Below are positions 15,665 through 24,426 of a stretch of 64,000 nt of DNA, piece by piece. The stretch lies in the NCBI GenBank assembly GCA_041395565.1, contig JAWLAI010000008.1, positions 152,533-216,532 of the forward strand. Direction: 5' to 3'. Source of the DNA: Pseudomonadota bacterium. Lineage in GTDB: Bacteria > Pseudomonadota > Gammaproteobacteria > UBA9214. The stretch's first letter is position 1. Every line of letters starts with the position of its first letter. The notes under the pieces were generated by a model that saw only the letters and a list, made by a program, of their open reading frames with translations, did no database searches and was not told where the DNA came from. The translations under genes were made by a program, and so were the position numbers.

Positions 15665-16483
15665 ATGAAGACATCAAAAATGCTGCACGGTGACACCCAG
15701 GCCATTGCCGACGTACAGGGCAGTGCGGATACCCGCCGCATACCGATCGACAAGGTCGGCATCAAGGACATCCGCCACCCGGTCCGGGTGAAGGATCGCA
15801 GCGGCCACGAGCAGCACACCATCGCCTCCTTCAACATGTACGTGAACCTGCCGCACAACTTCAAGGGCACGCACATGTCACGCTTCGTGGAGATCCTGAA
15901 CCAGCACGAATACGAGATCACGGTGGATTCATTCCGTGAAATGCTGCGCGAGATGACCGACCGGCTCGAGGCCGAATCAGGTCACATCGAGATGAACTTC
16001 AGTTACTTCGTCAACAAGGCCGCGCCCATTTCCGGGGTGCAGAGCCTGCTGGACTACAGCGTCAGCCTGATCGGCGAGATCAGCGACGGCAAACCGCGGA
16101 TGAACATCAAGGTCGTCGTGCCGGTGACCAGCCTGTGCCCCTGCTCCAAGGAGATCTCCCGCTACGGTGCGCACAACCAGCGCTCGCATGTCACGGTCAA
16201 TGCGCAGACCAACGGTTTCGTGTGGATCGAGGACCTGATAGATCTGGTCGAGAAGGAGGCATCCTGCGAGCTCTACGGCCTGCTCAAGCGCCCCGACGAG
16301 AAATACGTGACCGAGAAGGCCTACGACAATCCGAAATTCGTCGAGGACATGGTGCGCGACGTCGCCGCCCGCCTCAACGACGATGACCGCATCAGCGCCT
16401 ATACCGTGGAGTCGGAGAACTTCGAATCCATCCACAACCACTCGGCCTACGCGCTCATCGCCCACGACAAGACCGCGCCCTGA
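15665..16483 (+). CDS. folE2: GTP cyclohydrolase IB (FolE2)
   Basis: A 272-residue enzyme that converts GTP to 7,8-dihydroneopterin triphosphate, the first step of folate (and queuosine-type) synthesis. The family motif with the metal-ligand cysteine is clear (TSLCPCSKEISRYGAHNQRS), as are GHIEMNFSYFVNK and ESIHNHSAYA near the C-terminus. FolE2 works with metals other than zinc and in some bacteria is a Zur-regulated backup for FolE. No other folE is in this window. An ATG six codons in (15680) is a possible alternative start, since the SD is weak at both. Confidence 0.93.
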   Translation: MKTSKMLHGDTQAIADVQGSADTRRIPIDKVGIKDIRHPVRVKDRSGHEQHTIASFNMYVNLPHNFKGTHMSRFVEILNQHEYEITVDSFREMLREMTDRLEAESGHIEMNFSYFVNKAAPISGVQSLLDYSVSLIGEISDGKPRMNIKVVVPVTSLCPCSKEISRYGAHNQRSHVTVNAQTNGFVWIEDLIDLVEKEASCELYGLLKRPDEKYVTEKAYDNPKFVEDMVRDVAARLNDDDRISAYTVESENFESIHNHSAYALIAHDKTAP

Positions 16484-16507
16484 AAGGCCGGCGCCGGCGG
16501 AACCGCG

Positions 16508-17164
16508 TCAGTATTTCTTGCGCAGCGTCATCAGCTGGCCGCTGTTGACGATCTCCAGCCGCCCGAGGTAGCTCATGCCCAGCAGTGTCGTCGCCGGTTG
16601 CGCCCCCTCGATGACGACTGCACTGACGTTGCGCACTTCCAGCTCGCCGACCTTGACGCTGTCCAGGCGCACCCGCCAGGCCCGCTCCACGCCTGACGCC
16701 GTGGTGACCGCGGCTGCCGTGCCGTTCACGCGGTAATCGATGCCCAACCGCCGTGCCTGGGCCGAATTCAGCGCCACGTCGGTGGCCCCGGTATCGACCA
16801 GGAACGGCACCGGCAGGCCGTTGATGCTGCCGACCGTGGTGTACATGCCGCTGCTGTTGCGCCAGACCTGGAACTCCTGCACCTGCGGATCGCGCCGGCG
16901 CGCGCTCACCCGCCCGTCCAGCCGTGCCTCGAGCCGCTGCCCGTCGATCTCCAGCACGGCCGTCTCGCTGTCCGCCGCGACCAGCCTGACACCCTGCGGC
17001 CCGGTCTCGCCGACCCGCAATACGGCCTGGCGGCCATCGATCTGCACCACGGCACGCCCGCTGAACAGGCCCACGACGCGCACGTCGGGCGACGCCTGCA
17101 GCCCGGCTGCAGCCGCCAGCAGCGCACACAGCACCGGGATGCGTATAATCAGGGCCAGGTTCAC
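16508..17164 (-). CDS. Retropepsin-like aspartic protease (TIGR02281 type), exported
   Basis: A protein of about 218 residues with an N-terminal hydrophobic segment (LALIIRIPVLCALLAAAAGL), a small N-terminal beta domain (about 25-85) and a C-terminal retropepsin fold with the catalytic motif PFLVDTGATDVALN. A hydrophobic-hydrophobic-Gly motif (TTLLGMSYLGRLEI) follows, as in clan AA proteases that act as dimers. The GTG at 17164 is chosen because AAGGTGA precedes it at good spacing; the frame stays open to 17182, only 13 bases from the divergent amidotransferase gene. Substrate unknown; periplasmic location inferred. Confidence 0.75.
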   Translation of the reverse strand: MNLALIIRIPVLCALLAAAAGLQASPDVRVVGLFSGRAVVQIDGRQAVLRVGETGPQGVRLVAADSETAVLEIDGQRLEARLDGRVSARRRDPQVQEFQVWRNSSGMYTTVGSINGLPVPFLVDTGATDVALNSAQARRLGIDYRVNGTAAAVTTASGVERAWRVRLDSVKVGELEVRNVSAVVIEGAQPATTLLGMSYLGRLEIVNSGQLMTLRKKY

Positions 17165-17195
17165 GACATTCACCTTAATCACCCTACATCGACCG

Positions 17196-17903
17196 ATGCC
17201 GAAACCCCTGTATATATTCCGCCACGTCGAATGCGAGGGACCGGGCTACCTCGCCGGGGTCCTGGAGCGGCATGGCATCCCCTGGGAACTGATCGCGGTC
17301 GATGCGGGCGCCGCCGTTCCCGGCTCGATCGACGGCTGCGCCGGCCTAGTGTTCATGGGCGGCACCATGAGCGTGAACGATGCCCTGCCCTGGATCCCGG
17401 CGGAGCTGGAGCTGATCCGGCGGGCGCAGGCGGTCGACATGCCGGTGCTCGGCCATTGCCTCGGCGGCCAGCTGATCAGCAAGGCGCTCGGCGGCGAGGT
17501 CACGCGCAACCCGGTGAAGGAAATCGGCTGGCATCCGGTAAGGCGGCGCGACAATGCGACGGCACAGCGCTGGCTGCAGGATGTGCCTGATGCAGTCACG
17601 CTGTTTCACTGGCATGGCGAGACCTTTTCCATCCCGCCGCAGGCCGAGCACATCCTGGAAAGCGCACACTGCGCCAACCAGGCCTTCGTGCTCGGCAACA
17701 CCCTGGCGCTGCAGTGTCACGTGGAGATGCTGGCGCCGATGGTCGGCGAATGGGCACAGCTGTACCGGCATGAACTCGAGGTGCCCGGTCCGGCGGTGCA
17801 GAGCGCGGCACAGATGGGCGCCGACCTCGACGTCCGCATCCGCGCCGCGCAGCAGGTCGCTGATGTCCTGTACACGCGCTGGCTGCTGCCCCTGCAGGAC
17901 TGA
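17196..17903 (+). CDS. Class I glutamine amidotransferase-like protein
   Basis: A 235-residue single-domain protein of the GMP-synthase amidotransferase type. It contains the nucleophile elbow GHCLGGQLIS (Cys), LFHWHGETF and the His/Glu dyad in LQCHVEM. No synthetase domain is attached, so the enzyme either works with a separate partner or is a gamma-glutamyl hydrolase such as those that degrade glutamylated amines. It is divergent from the retropepsin gene with only about 31 bases between starts, so promoters must overlap the coding regions. Specific substrate not identifiable. Confidence 0.82.
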   Translation: MPKPLYIFRHVECEGPGYLAGVLERHGIPWELIAVDAGAAVPGSIDGCAGLVFMGGTMSVNDALPWIPAELELIRRAQAVDMPVLGHCLGGQLISKALGGEVTRNPVKEIGWHPVRRRDNATAQRWLQDVPDAVTLFHWHGETFSIPPQAEHILESAHCANQAFVLGNTLALQCHVEMLAPMVGEWAQLYRHELEVPGPAVQSAAQMGADLDVRIRAAQQVADVLYTRWLLPLQD

Positions 17904-17961
17904 CGGAACAGTCCGGGAACTTCATCACTGCACCACCGGACGCCCGCAACAGACCTGCACC

Positions 17962-20900
17962 TCAGGCGGTCTGCGCGACGAACCGTGCATTGTAGAAGCG
18001 CTCCGGCCCCATCGCCTTCAGGACCACCAGGGTCAGCAGCTCCTCGTTAACGTCACCGTCGGCGGAGAACAGGTTCTGGATGCGGCCCTTGGCCGCGCCC
18101 GCCGCCTCCACGATTCTGGGTGTCAGCACCTCGCCCATGGATGAGACCATGCAGCCGTTCGGTCCCACGTTCAGCAGCACGTCGACGCCGTGCCGCAGCT
18201 CGGTCAGTGCCTCGCCCACGTAGGGGGCCAGTTCGCCCAGCGGCCGCTGGGGGGGCAGCCGTACCTGCGCGTTCTCCACCCGCCGGGCGCGGGCGCCCGG
18301 CCGCGCCAGCCGCGCCGCCCGATAGAGCGGCCGCGCGAGCACCTGGCGCAGCACGACACGGAGCAGCCGGATGCGCCGCAACCGGGTTTTTTCCCTGCCC
18401 AGGGCCGCGGCATCGGAACCTGCGACATCGATGGCGGCACGGCTGTTCAGCTCGGCCTCGTCGAGCAGGTATTCGAGGAAGCTCATCAGCGGCGTGAGTT
18501 CCAGGCTGAAACGCCGGAAGCCGACCGTGGCCAGCAGGATCCTGAAGATGTCCTCCGCCTGGGACACACGCATGTAGCCCTCGCCGGTGATGCAGATCTT
18601 CAGGGGATCAGCGGGTGGCGGGCGTGATGCGATCCAGGTATCGGCAAAACGCCGCAGCGGCGCGTTGAACTCGCGGCCGTGCAGGCGATAGAGCAGGTAC
18701 CTGAGCGGCATGCCGAACACCAGTTTGCCACCGGCGGTCTGCAAGAGGCGCCTGCCGGTCGGCCCCGGGCCATGGAAGGATTCCAGCCGTCGGTAGATCT
18801 CCTGCTTGAGCGCGCGGTAATCCGCGAGGAAGCGCCGGTATTCCGCGTAGTCGCGGCAGAGCGCGCCGCCCCTGAACAGCAAACCGTGCAGCACCCCCTG
18901 CAGGATCACCCCCTGGTAGGCGCGCAGCAACACCCACTCGTCGAACCCGGCGTCGTAACCCTCGTTCTCCTTGCCGACCAACAGCTGGATGATGCCCCCG
19001 CCCGGCAGCGCGTTGCAGGCCGGATTGTCCGCGGCCGCCCCGTCCCCCACCCTGGCCGCTTGGTAGTAGAGAAGCCTGTGGACGTGGGGATATTGACCCT
19101 GGCGGCATGGCCCAGCGCCCTGGCTGTCGAAGAACAGCAGGCGTTGCTTACCGGCCACGCGCGGGTCACCGGCCTGGCTGCGCCGGACAAAATCCTCCCG
19201 CGCACGCAGCAGGTCGGCATACATGCTCGCCAGCGGGGTACAGACCGCATCCCCCGCCGCCCGGCGTCCGCGCTTGACCAGTTCCGGCAGGTTATAGGTG
19301 TCGTCGTCGTAGTTGTCGATGCAGGTGAAACCGGCGCCGCGCAGCACGGCGCACAGCGGCCGGTTGTCGGACAGGGTCGGGAAATACAGGACATCGGTCT
19401 CGCGGTTGAGCGGCGCCTGGCTGGACAGGCTGTCGATCTTGCGCATCTCGAAGCCGGCCTCGCCGCCGGTGACCTGCAGACTGCCGTGCAGGCCCTGCTC
19501 CAGCTGCTTCACGTAGGTGTTGACGCGGTTTTCGAGATGCGCGAGTTCCTTGATGACGGCATCGGACTGGATCAAGAGGAACGGCCGCATTTTCATGATC
19601 GCGGAGATGTAGTGCGCGGTGACGCTGTCCGGTCCGCAGCTGAAGGTCGAGACCTGCACCACCGGCAGCATGCTGTCAGCGGATGCCGTCTCGATGCGGC
19701 GAAACACCTCGCGCAGGCGCGCGTGGCGCAGGCGCAGGTGGAGACTGCGGTGCGCCACCGCGTTCAGCAGGCTCACGATGAAATGCGGGTTGCGCCAGTA
19801 GATATGGCTGAAATCCTCGTCCAGGTCCATGTCCAGCACGTAGGACGGGATGACGGTCATCTGCTTGTCGCGCAGCAGACGACGGATATGACTGTCGTAG
19901 ATACCGGGGTTGAGGATGTACTCGCGTCCGACCACCAGCGCCACCGGCCGCCCCTCCGCCAGCGCCTCCTCCGCCATACCGGCGGCGAGATCGGCGACCT
20001 CGGCACGCAGCCGCCGGTGGTCGGCGAGCGCCCGCTCGACGAGCGTACTCAGTTCGTCAGGCGACGGCGCCACGCCGTAGCAACGGAACACCGGCGCCAG
20101 CCGGTCGTGCAACTGGGCGGACAGAAACCCGGCATCGAGGCGATCCAGGTTGAGATGGAACAAGTGGAAGCGTGCCGCCGGGTTCGCCATGCTGGCGAGG
20201 TTCATGGCCACCGCCACCCCGCCCTGGTTGGTGGTACAGGCAAGACCGCGGCTCTTGCCATCGGTGGGCAGGGTTTCGATCTGCGGCACCAGGATCATGC
20301 CGTGCGGGGCGCGCGCCAGGCGCCGGTACTGGCCCACGGCACCGATCTGCGGCGCGCAGCTGTCGATGTTGAAATCGGGCTGTGCATCGAGGATATCCTG
20401 CTCCCGGACGGTGTCGACATGCACCGGGATGCCGAGTCCTGCAAAGATTTGCGCCAGGAAATAGGCCCACTCGGAGACGACGAAACTGCGCGGTATCACC
20501 AGCCGGCGCGGATCCTCGCTGCGGGGATGACGGATGTCGATGAAGTCCCAGATCTCCTGGTAGGCGTCGCGCGGCTGTTTGACCGGTGCCAGGTGTTTTA
20601 CCTTCCGGCCCAGCAGCTCGTTGATCGCGGTGCAGCCACCCAGGGTGAAGGCGATCCTGCCGCCATCCGTCCCCTGGCATCTGAGCGAGCAGCGGTTGCA
20701 GCGGGCCGACCGGTCGCCGCAGGCGGCGCCCTTGCAGACGATCACGTGTTTCTCGAAGTGGGTATCGATAAAATCCCCGAGCCTGATATACGCGAAACCC
20801 GGCAGCGCGGCCTGCTGCAGGTTCCGGATCAGTCCGATGCAGGCGCGGTGCCCGGGATTCGGAGGCACCAGGGCATACACCGGACTGCCCAGGTAGCTCT

Positions 20901-22740
20901 GCAGGCGGTGGGTCACGGCCAGCGGCAGCGGCTCCGAGAGCATGGTCTGGCCGTGCAGCAACACCACCGCGTTGCCGGGAAGCTCGAGCTGGTTCCACAA
21001 GGAACGCGCCATGTTTTCCACGATGGCCCAGTTCGCCGAGGCCAGGATCTCCGCCCGGGGCACACCCTGGGCCTGCAAGCGGCTGGCATTCTCCATCAGG
21101 AACACGGCGCAGGTTGCGTTGATGGCGAAGGAACGCGGCGCCCGGTACGCCTGCTCGCAGGCCGCGGCGATGCTGTCGCTCTCGAACATCGTGCCCAGCG
21201 TGTCCATCAGACTGCCGGTACCCGCCGAACACTTCAGGTTCATCGCGTTGTCGAACAGCTCGGCCTGCTCAAGGGCGATAGTCGAGATCTTGGTATCCTC
21301 GCCGCCGATGTCGATCAGGATACAGAACTGCTCGTTGATGCCCGTGATACCCTGCGACTGCAGGCGGCGGATGTGCTGCCTGGCGTGGTCGATCGAACCG
21401 CGCGCATGCGCGTAGTTCTCCACCAGCACCGAGATGCGCTCCTCCAGCGCGGGGTAAATGCGCGCAAGCGCCTGCTGCACCTGGTAGCGCGCGGAACCGG
21501 TGATACCGATGCCGCGTAGCGCCAGTTGCTCAACCCCGTCCGCGCGCAGTTCGCGGAAGATCCGCTTCACCGTCTCGATGGTATCGCCGGCATTGCTGCA
21601 GGCCCGCATGAACAGGCTCTCGCCGCTTGCGGCATCGGCCAGCACGGCCTTGGCCATGGTGGAACCCACGTCCAGACCGAGGATGACCGGATGTTCCGTG
21701 AGCCGTTGCGGCCTGCTTGGCGGCAACACATCGTCCGCGAGACGCAGGTAACGCCCATTCGCCTCGTAGCGTGATTTCAGATCGACGAAGGAAGGGTATT
21801 CCTCCGGCTCGGCATGCTGAAGCAGGCGCGCATCGGGCTGGACAAGACTGGCGGCCCCGATGCGCTGCTCCATGTTGCGCAACGCCTCCAGCACCTGCGT
21901 ATTCTCCGGGTCGTGCGTGATTTCCTGCACGCCGCGCTCGCGCAGCAGGTCTGCGGCACAGTCCCTGGCGTACTGCCAGCGGAAGATGCGCCCGGTCAGG
22001 CAGACCTTGTCGAAACCCCGCGGCAGTCTCCTGCAGGCCTTCAGCACCTCCGACTTGAGAGTCGCGGCGAGTGCGACATCGAGCGGGATGCCCTGGTTCT
22101 TGTCCGAGACGGTGGCCGACGAGGCGAACACACCGCAGCGGTCGGCGCGTACGTTCACCGCCTCGCGCCGCACACGGCCGGCCTCCCCCAGGTAGTCGGA
22201 GAGCAGCGGGTCGACCTCCTCGCGCTGCAGCGCCAGCTTCTGCAATACACGATCGAGATTGATACCGGAACCGGCGCCGCAGCGCGGATTGAGCAGCAGC
22301 AGGTCGTCCTTCAGCGCACCGCTGCGCTCGATCCCGACGAGCAGGTAGCCCGAGGCCGACAGGTCGAGCATCGCCAGCGAGTTGACGGCACTGTTCTCAG
22401 ACCGGGCGAGCAGTTCCCGCGCGGCCAGCCAGAACAGGGCCGCTGGCAGGACAACCTTGCCGCCGCCGAGACTGTCGCGCACCGTCCCGGCCAGCTTACC
22501 GGTAATGAACACCCGCGCAGCGGCACCCGTGCCGAAGCGATCGCCGATGTGATAGGCGGCAACGAGTTCTCGCAGATCCCTGTTATTGGGCACCACGTCA
22601 TCGAACAGCACCACCCCGTCACGGCTACAGGCACGCAGCCTGAGGTGCCGGACACCGGCATCGATGTAAAGATCGGCGGACCCTGGCTGCTCGCGCCAGG
22701 CTGAAGTGTCCCGGGCGTGTTGATCTACCGTAATGTCCAT
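17962..22740 (-). CDS. Giant acyl-CoA dehydratase activase-like protein with duplicated ASKHA domain, DUF2229 and dehydratase-like region
   Basis: A 1592-residue cytoplasmic protein from the ATG at 22740; an in-frame extension to 22857 is possible. Residues about 22-300 form a degenerate BadF/BcrA-type ATPase domain (LYIDAGVRHLRL; NPRCGAGSGINLD at 151-163; KVCLTGRIFR). Residues about 350-640 form an intact one (ILGLDVGSTMAKAVL at 352-366; LIDIGGEDTK; LKCSAGTGSLMDTL). A cysteine cluster follows (CKGAACGDRSARCNRCSLRC at 669-688), then a DUF2229-like domain (about 748-970, IDSCAPQIG). The remainder is a region resembling 2-hydroxyacyl-CoA dehydratase subunits (FSCGPDSVTAHYI). Activases of this family drive ATP-dependent electron transfer into a dehydratase or reductase. 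The substrate is unknown and no dehydratase genes lie nearby. Confidence 0.8.
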   Translation of the reverse strand: MDITVDQHARDTSAWREQPGSADLYIDAGVRHLRLRACSRDGVVLFDDVVPNNRDLRELVAAYHIGDRFGTGAAARVFITGKLAGTVRDSLGGGKVVLPAALFWLAARELLARSENSAVNSLAMLDLSASGYLLVGIERSGALKDDLLLLNPRCGAGSGINLDRVLQKLALQREEVDPLLSDYLGEAGRVRREAVNVRADRCGVFASSATVSDKNQGIPLDVALAATLKSEVLKACRRLPRGFDKVCLTGRIFRWQYARDCAADLLRERGVQEITHDPENTQVLEALRNMEQRIGAASLVQPDARLLQHAEPEEYPSFVDLKSRYEANGRYLRLADDVLPPSRPQRLTEHPVILGLDVGSTMAKAVLADAASGESLFMRACSNAGDTIETVKRIFRELRADGVEQLALRGIGITGSARYQVQQALARIYPALEERISVLVENYAHARGSIDHARQHIRRLQSQGITGINEQFCILIDIGGEDTKISTIALEQAELFDNAMNLKCSAGTGSLMDTLGTMFESDSIAAACEQAYRAPRSFAINATCAVFLMENASRLQAQGVPRAEILASANWAIVENMARSLWNQLELPGNAVVLLHGQTMLSEPLPLAVTHRLQSYLGSPVYALVPPNPGHRACIGLIRNLQQAALPGFAYIRLGDFIDTHFEKHVIVCKGAACGDRSARCNRCSLRCQGTDGGRIAFTLGGCTAINELLGRKVKHLAPVKQPRDAYQEIWDFIDIRHPRSEDPRRLVIPRSFVVSEWAYFLAQIFAGLGIPVHVDTVREQDILDAQPDFNIDSCAPQIGAVGQYRRLARAPHGMILVPQIETLPTDGKSRGLACTTNQGGVAVAMNLASMANPAARFHLFHLNLDRLDAGFLSAQLHDRLAPVFRCYGVAPSPDELSTLVERALADHRRLRAEVADLAAGMAEEALAEGRPVALVVGREYILNPGIYDSHIRRLLRDKQMTVIPSYVLDMDLDEDFSHIYWRNPHFIVSLLNAVAHRSLHLRLRHARLREVFRRIETASADSMLPVVQVSTFSCGPDSVTAHYISAIMKMRPFLLIQSDAVIKELAHLENRVNTYVKQLEQGLHGSLQVTGGEAGFEMRKIDSLSSQAPLNRETDVLYFPTLSDNRPLCAVLRGAGFTCIDNYDDDTYNLPELVKRGRRAAGDAVCTPLASMYADLLRAREDFVRRSQAGDPRVAGKQRLLFFDSQGAGPCRQGQYPHVHRLLYYQAARVGDGAAADNPACNALPGGGIIQLLVGKENEGYDAGFDEWVLLRAYQGVILQGVLHGLLFRGGALCRDYAEYRRFLADYRALKQEIYRRLESFHGPGPTGRRLLQTAGGKLVFGMPLRYLLYRLHGREFNAPLRRFADTWIASRPPPADPLKICITGEGYMRVSQAEDIFRILLATVGFRRFSLELTPLMSFLEYLLDEAELNSRAAIDVAGSDAAALGREKTRLRRIRLLRVVLRQVLARPLYRAARLARPGARARRVENAQVRLPPQRPLGELAPYVGEALTELRHGVDVLLNVGPNGCMVSSMGEVLTPRIVEAAGAAKGRIQNLFSADGDVNEELLTLVVLKAMGPERFYNARFVAQTA

Positions 22741-23350
22741 GCGTACTCGGGTCTGTGTGATCAGGGGTATTGCCGGCAGGGGTTTGTCGGCAGGCTCCGC
22801 GACATGCCACAAGCGCACCTGGCGCATCGCACGCCTGCAGCGCAACTTGCGCCGCACCCGGCAGCGCCTACCGCCACACCGGGATCGGGGCCAATGTTAC
22901 AGACATTGGGCGGGCTGATTAAGTTGAATTCTCAGGGAAACCGGACTGGATCAATGACAATGATCGAAATCCTGCGTACACGCAGGGTGAATTGGCGCGA
23001 TGGCGGTCGGCGGCGGCTGCAGGCTGGGCCGTGTGCACACCGGCATGCCGCACACCGGGTTGACCCGCCATCCCTGGTTCGCAAAGGCCGCGCAGCGGAT
23101 CAAGTCCACGGCCGCCATCGACGGCACGGTGGCCAGCTGCGCTCGTGTTGACACGCGGCGCTTCGAGCGCTGACCCACGGTGCGGCTGCGGGCTGTTTGC
23201 AGCCGCCGCCACAGGCGGGGACAACCCGCCGGCCACGGCAACCACATGCAACAGAGTCCGTGTTACCCGCAATGGTTGCAACGCCACGCACGGATGACCG
23301 GCAGCAACGAAAACGGCGGCCGCAGCCGCCGTTCGGGAGTATCGTGCCCG
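22741..23350. other. 610-base intergenic region before the activase gene
   Basis: The region holds the activase promoter area (GATCA-N7-TGATC inverted repeat at about 22948-22964) and the terminator of the cohesin-like gene. A 57-codon plus-strand frame (23000-23173, ATG to TGA) overlaps a minus-strand open frame; neither has a convincing ribosome site, so I do not call a gene. Confidence 0.4.
23307..23332 (-). terminator. Rho-independent terminator of the cohesin-like PEP-CTERM gene
   Basis: A perfect 9-bp stem (AACGGCGGC / GCCGCCGTT) with a 4-base loop, followed by TTTTCGTT on the minus strand, starts 19 bases after the stop codon. Confidence 0.75.
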
Positions 23351-23935
23351 TTATGCCAGCCGTCTGCGCCTGGCCACTCCCGCCAGGCCGAGCGCGCCGG
23401 ATGCGAACAGCCAGAGGGCGGCGGGAACCGGCACCGGATTGACCGCCGCGGATCCGTTCACGTAGTTCATCGCAATCGGGCTGAAACTGCCGTCCAGGAA
23501 CGACAGGAACAGATTGTCGCTCAGGGTCAGCGGCGAAACGCTGCCCGGGTCACCGATCAGGGTGAAGCTCAGCGAACCGATGGCTCGCGGCGTGGCGCCG
23601 AAAACCATCGCAGGCCCGAAACCGGTGGTCCAGCCTATGGTCAACAGCCCCGGCGCGACGTAGTCGATCGTATCGAAAAAGGCATCGCGCTCCGTCAGCC
23701 CCGCAGCGAAGGCGAAGTCGCCGTTGTAGGAAAGCACGGACGCATCCCAGCTGAGATCGAACGCGCCGTCCACCATCTCGAAGTCGCTGCCCGTGATGCT
23801 GATACCGATCGTGTCTCCCGTTGGCGCCGCAACGCTGACCGGGTCGATGGCGACGGTCTGCGCCTGTGATGCGGCGCATGCCAGCATGAAACCGATACCG
23901 GCGCAAAGTCTGCCAAACAAGCGTGATTTGTCCAT
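23351..23935 (-). CDS. Cohesin-like domain protein with VPLPA/PEP-CTERM sorting signal
   Basis: A 194-residue secreted protein. A signal peptide (LCAGIGFMLACAASQAQT) is followed by a beta-sandwich domain (about 30-160). Its opening and middle strands (TGDTIGISITGSDFE; GAFDLSWDASVLSY; IGSLSFTLIGDPG) have the cohesin-like pattern seen in several exported PEP-CTERM proteins. The C-terminus is a sorting tail: VPVPAALWLFASGALGLAG plus the basic end VARRRRLA. Such tails are processed by exosortase, so the mature protein probably goes to the cell surface or the exopolysaccharide matrix. AGGA precedes the ATG at 23935. No exosortase gene is in the window. Confidence 0.75.
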   Translation of the reverse strand: MDKSRLFGRLCAGIGFMLACAASQAQTVAIDPVSVAAPTGDTIGISITGSDFEMVDGAFDLSWDASVLSYNGDFAFAAGLTERDAFFDTIDYVAPGLLTIGWTTGFGPAMVFGATPRAIGSLSFTLIGDPGSVSPLTLSDNLFLSFLDGSFSPIAMNYVNGSAAVNPVPVPAALWLFASGALGLAGVARRRRLA

Positions 23936-24426
23936 TCCTGATTTCCCCTTATTGTTATCGAGTCGGTTCTGCCTGGTACTGCAGTCTTGCGCACAGACTA
24001 TGTGGAATCCGCGGTCCTGTACATTGTCCTTAGGTACAGGCGTCGGGCCGGTCCGCGCCCCGCCCGGCGCCCTGCCCGGCTCGAATGCACGCGCAATCCG
24101 CTCCATCCGCCATACCGGCAGCACACATGCGGCGCGACGCAAAACCATGTTGCAACGGGGAACCCCAGCGACTTGCAGTGAATAAGATCTATCCCGTCGT
24201 TCCACGCGAGCCGCGTCGCTGGCTGCAATCCTGCGGGACCGGGCGAGTCTGACACCTGGTGTTGCGGCTCACTGATACAGCCGCGGCTACACTACGCGCA
24301 CCGCACCATGCCAGACGCAGAAACCGCCGTGGTCACGACCGTGCGGAATGATGAGATAGTGTGGAACGGCTGACCGCAGCCGCACTCGGAAATTCACGCC
24401 GCGACACCAGGCCCGGCGCGTCGTGC
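23936..24426. other. 491-base intergenic region between the cohesin-like gene and PPK2
   Basis: The region contains an inverted repeat CCTGTAC-N11-GTACAGG (24016-24040), close to where the promoter of the cohesin-like gene should lie. No convincing gene is seen; the open frames here lack ribosome sites and signal or domain features. Confidence 0.4.

Noticed and set aside
23000..23173. 57-codon plus-strand frame in the 22741-23350 gap
   Set aside because: It has no ribosome site, no recognisable domain and an overlapping minus-strand open frame of similar quality. It is not enough to call a gene.
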